Assembly (NCBI RefSeq): GCF_013423485.1
Contig: NZ_JABFFR010000062.1
Coordinates: 1-42,545, forward strand
Direction of reading: 5' to 3'
DNA length: 42,545 nucleotides
From: Azospirillum oleiclasticum
GTDB lineage: Bacteria > Pseudomonadota > Alphaproteobacteria > Azospirillales > Azospirillaceae
This document shows positions 40,899 through 42,545 of the stretch, one piece after another (the first letter of the stretch is position 1; the number at the start of each line of letters is the position of its first letter). The notes beneath the pieces are model-generated. The model did not search any database. It was not told where the DNA came from and worked only from the letters and a program-made list of their open reading frames with translations. The position numbers were made by a program, and so were the translations under genes.

Positions 40899-42089
40899 AT
40901 GATCGGGATCGACTGGCGGATCGGCGGGGCCTACGGCTGGGGGGTCTTCGGGCTCAACCTCGCGCTGGACTGCGCCCGCCCCGGCCGGCGGCCGGCGGTT
41001 CCCCTGGCCGCCCCGATGGATCTCGACCTGGGGCCCCTGCACGCCCGGCTGCTGGCCCCGGCGCTGGCCGAGCAGCGGCGGCTCGACGCGCTGGCCGCCG
41101 CCCATCCCGGCCATGCCCTGAAGCTCGACGCCACGGTGCTGCGCGGGCTCGCCTTCGACATGCAGCCCATCGTCCCCGCCCGCTTCGCCGGCCGCCACGA
41201 GGTGGGGGTGGTCTTCTTCGAGAACACCGCCCTCTCGCGCCCGGCGCTGGAGCGCGCCGCCGCCTACGACCGGGTCGTCGCCGGCTCCGGCTGGAACGCC
41301 GCGGTGCTGCGCGGGCTGGGGCTGGGCAATGTGGTTCTGGCCCCGCAGGGGGTGGATGGAACGCTGTTCCACCCTGCCCCGAAGGCCGGGCTGCTGGGCG
41401 ACCGCTTCGTGGTGTTCGCCGGCGGCAAGCTGGAGCACCGCAAGGGGCAGGACATCGCGCTGACCGCCTTCCGGCGCTTCCACGCCCGCCACCCCGAAGC
41501 GCTGCTGCTGACCGCTTGGCAGAACCCCTTCCCGCAGCTCGGCATCGGCATGGCGGCCGGCGGTCTGGTGGATGGCGACCCGGCGCTCCTGCCCGGCGGC
41601 GGGCTGGACATCGCCGGCTGGGCGCAGGCCAACGGGCTGCCGCCCGGCTCCGTCATCGACTGCGGTCTGGTGCCGCAGCGGCATCTGCCGGTGCTGCTGC
41701 GCGAGGCGGACGCGGCTCTCTTCACCAACCGTTGCGAGGGCGGCACCAACCTCGTCGCCATGGAGGCCATGGCCTGCGGCCTGCCCACCGTGCTGTCGGC
41801 CAACACCGGCCATCTCGACCTGATCGCCCCGGATCCGGCGGCGGCCGATCCTGCCGGGGATACGGCCTGCTACCCGTTGCTCCGCCAGGGGCCCGTGCCC
41901 CCGACGGACCGCTGCCCGGGGACCGAGGGCTGGGGCGAATCCGACCCCGACGAGGCGGTCGCGGCGCTGGAGGCGATCCATACCGACCGGGCGGAGGCGC
42001 GCCGGCGCGGCGCCGCGGCCGCCGACCGCATGCGGTCCTGGAGCTGGGCGGAGCAGATCGCCCGGCTGACGGCGCAGCTTCCATGCTGA
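40899..42089 (+). CDS. GT4-type glycosyltransferase (paralogue of 17079-18248)
   Basis: The 396-aa GT-B protein starts at ATG 40899 with an excellent GGAGGG site, not at codons further up. N-terminal RIGGAYGWGVFGLNLALDCA parallels the HGWGLVGVHT segment of the minus-strand GT4. The C-terminal half has DRFVVFAGGKLEHRKGQDIA and GGTNLVAMEAMACGLPTVLS near residue 281, the donor-binding Glu pair region. Several blocks are near-identical between the two copies (FRRFHARHPEALL, TNLVAMEAMACG), so they descend from one gene. This copy retains the usual H-R-K-G-Q-D where the other has F-R-K-A-Q-D. Its end overlaps the next start by 7 nt. Confidence 0.88.
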   Translation: MIGIDWRIGGAYGWGVFGLNLALDCARPGRRPAVPLAAPMDLDLGPLHARLLAPALAEQRRLDALAAAHPGHALKLDATVLRGLAFDMQPIVPARFAGRHEVGVVFFENTALSRPALERAAAYDRVVAGSGWNAAVLRGLGLGNVVLAPQGVDGTLFHPAPKAGLLGDRFVVFAGGKLEHRKGQDIALTAFRRFHARHPEALLLTAWQNPFPQLGIGMAAGGLVDGDPALLPGGGLDIAGWAQANGLPPGSVIDCGLVPQRHLPVLLREADAALFTNRCEGGTNLVAMEAMACGLPTVLSANTGHLDLIAPDPAAADPAGDTACYPLLRQGPVPPTDRCPGTEGWGESDPDEAVAALEAIHTDRAEARRRGAAAADRMRSWSWAEQIARLTAQLPC

Positions 42090-42545
42090 CGGAGCTGCGC
42101 GCCGGGGCGGAGGCGGCGCGGCGCGCGCTCTTCGCGCAGGCGGTCGACCACCACAAGGCCGGGCGGCTGGGGTTGGCGGCGGCGCTCTACCGGGCGCTGC
42201 TGGCGCTGGGCTGCGCCGACGCCGCGGTCACCGGCAATCTGGAGCTTCTGCTGAACCAGGTGCTGGCCGCGGCCGTCGGGCGGCTGGAGGCGGGCGACCC
42301 CGGCGAAACGGCGGGCCTCGCCCGCTGGGCGCTGGAGCAGCGCCCCGGCCGCGACGACGCGTGGCGGCTGCTGGCCATGGCCGAGCGCCGGCAGGAGCGG
42401 CCGGAGGCTGCCGCCGCGGCGCTCGCCCGCGCCCTGACGCTGGCGCCGGGGGTGGCGGAGGGTCACGCCGAGGCCGGCCGGCAGGCCGAACGGAGCGGCA
42501 CGGCGGACGGCAGCACGGCGGAGGCCGCCGCGCGGCACTGGCGCC
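42083..42545 (+). CDS. TPR-containing protein, 3' truncated by window edge
   Basis: An ATG at 42083 overlapping the GT4 stop opens a frame that stays open to the window end (154 codons). It begins MLTELRAGAEAARRALFAQA and shows TPR-like helices (DHHKAGRLGLAAALYRALLA, RDDAWRLLAMAERRQERP, AAAALARALTLAPGVAEGHA). By analogy with its neighbours it is probably the N-terminal TPR part of another TPR-glycosyltransferase, but the catalytic part is outside the window, so this remains a guess. Confidence 0.7.
   Translation, partial: MLTELRAGAEAARRALFAQAVDHHKAGRLGLAAALYRALLALGCADAAVTGNLELLLNQVLAAAVGRLEAGDPGETAGLARWALEQRPGRDDAWRLLAMAERRQERPEAAAAALARALTLAPGVAEGHAEAGRQAERSGTADGSTAEAAARHWR

Noticed and set aside
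1..42545. tRNA, rRNA, insertion sequences, CRISPR arrays, prophage genes
   Set aside because: None seen: no transposase or integrase motifs, no tRNA-like cloverleaf noticed and no target-site duplications around the palindrome clusters. A covariance search for small RNAs could not be run.

Overview
This is a very GC-rich window (roughly 70% by eye) in which nearly every gene concerns surface glycans or protein export. The gene content (BrnT toxin, DUF4287, TPR-fused glycosyltransferases, RTX-like surface protein, polyrhamnose genes), the GC content and the many 4-nt start/stop overlaps suggest an alphaproteobacterium of the Azospirillum/Rhodospirillales kind. This is an inference from style; there is no rRNA marker to confirm it.

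Layout. (1) 1-419: 3' end of a membrane protein of the LPG-synthase/flippase type. (2) 578-3622, minus strand: gmhA (sedoheptulose-7-phosphate isomerase), an unknown 145-aa protein and a TPR-GT11 fucosyltransferase-like protein. (3) 3945-11188, plus strand: a tight operon of type I secretion ATPase, HlyD adaptor, an 11-repeat Sel1 protein, a TPR-GT9-like protein and a GT8-like transferase; each gene overlaps the next by 4 nt. (4) 11229-12011: a BrnT-type toxin with an HTH partner, a palindromic operator, a cluster of palindromes and a terminator. (5) 12029-16941: sugar-modifying enzymes (TylF-like methyltransferase, NAD epimerase, SAM methyltransferase, WavE-TPR transferase, second TylF-like methyltransferase). 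(6) 23051 down to 17079, minus strand: an RTX-like repeat surface protein, a formyltransferase, a TPR-GT41 (O-GlcNAc-transferase/SPINDLY-like) protein and a GT4 transferase. (7) 23290-29868: TPR-GT17, GT8-like, TPR-TIGR04372-like and a second TPR-GT11. (8) 29998-40566, plus strand: wzm, wzt with a carbohydrate-binding tail, a GT-C-like membrane protein, a giant methyltransferase/coiled-coil/double-GT2 protein, and rmlC-rmlB-rmlD. (9) 40603-42545: a DUF4287 protein, a GT4 paralogue of the gene in region 6, and the start of another TPR protein cut by the window edge.

Two modules stand out. The first is an ABC-transporter-dependent polyrhamnose pathway: dTDP-rhamnose enzymes, a WsaE/WbdD-like protein that may combine chain terminator, coiled-coil ruler and polymerase, and a Wzm/Wzt exporter. 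The ruler contains identical 147-bp repeats of exactly seven heptads. The second is a set of at least six glycosyltransferases of different families, each fused to TPRs, arranged around a type I secretion system and a Thr-rich RTX-like protein. I infer, without proof, that these glycosylate a secreted surface protein or its glycan. No TolC-like outer-membrane channel and no rmlA lie in the window.
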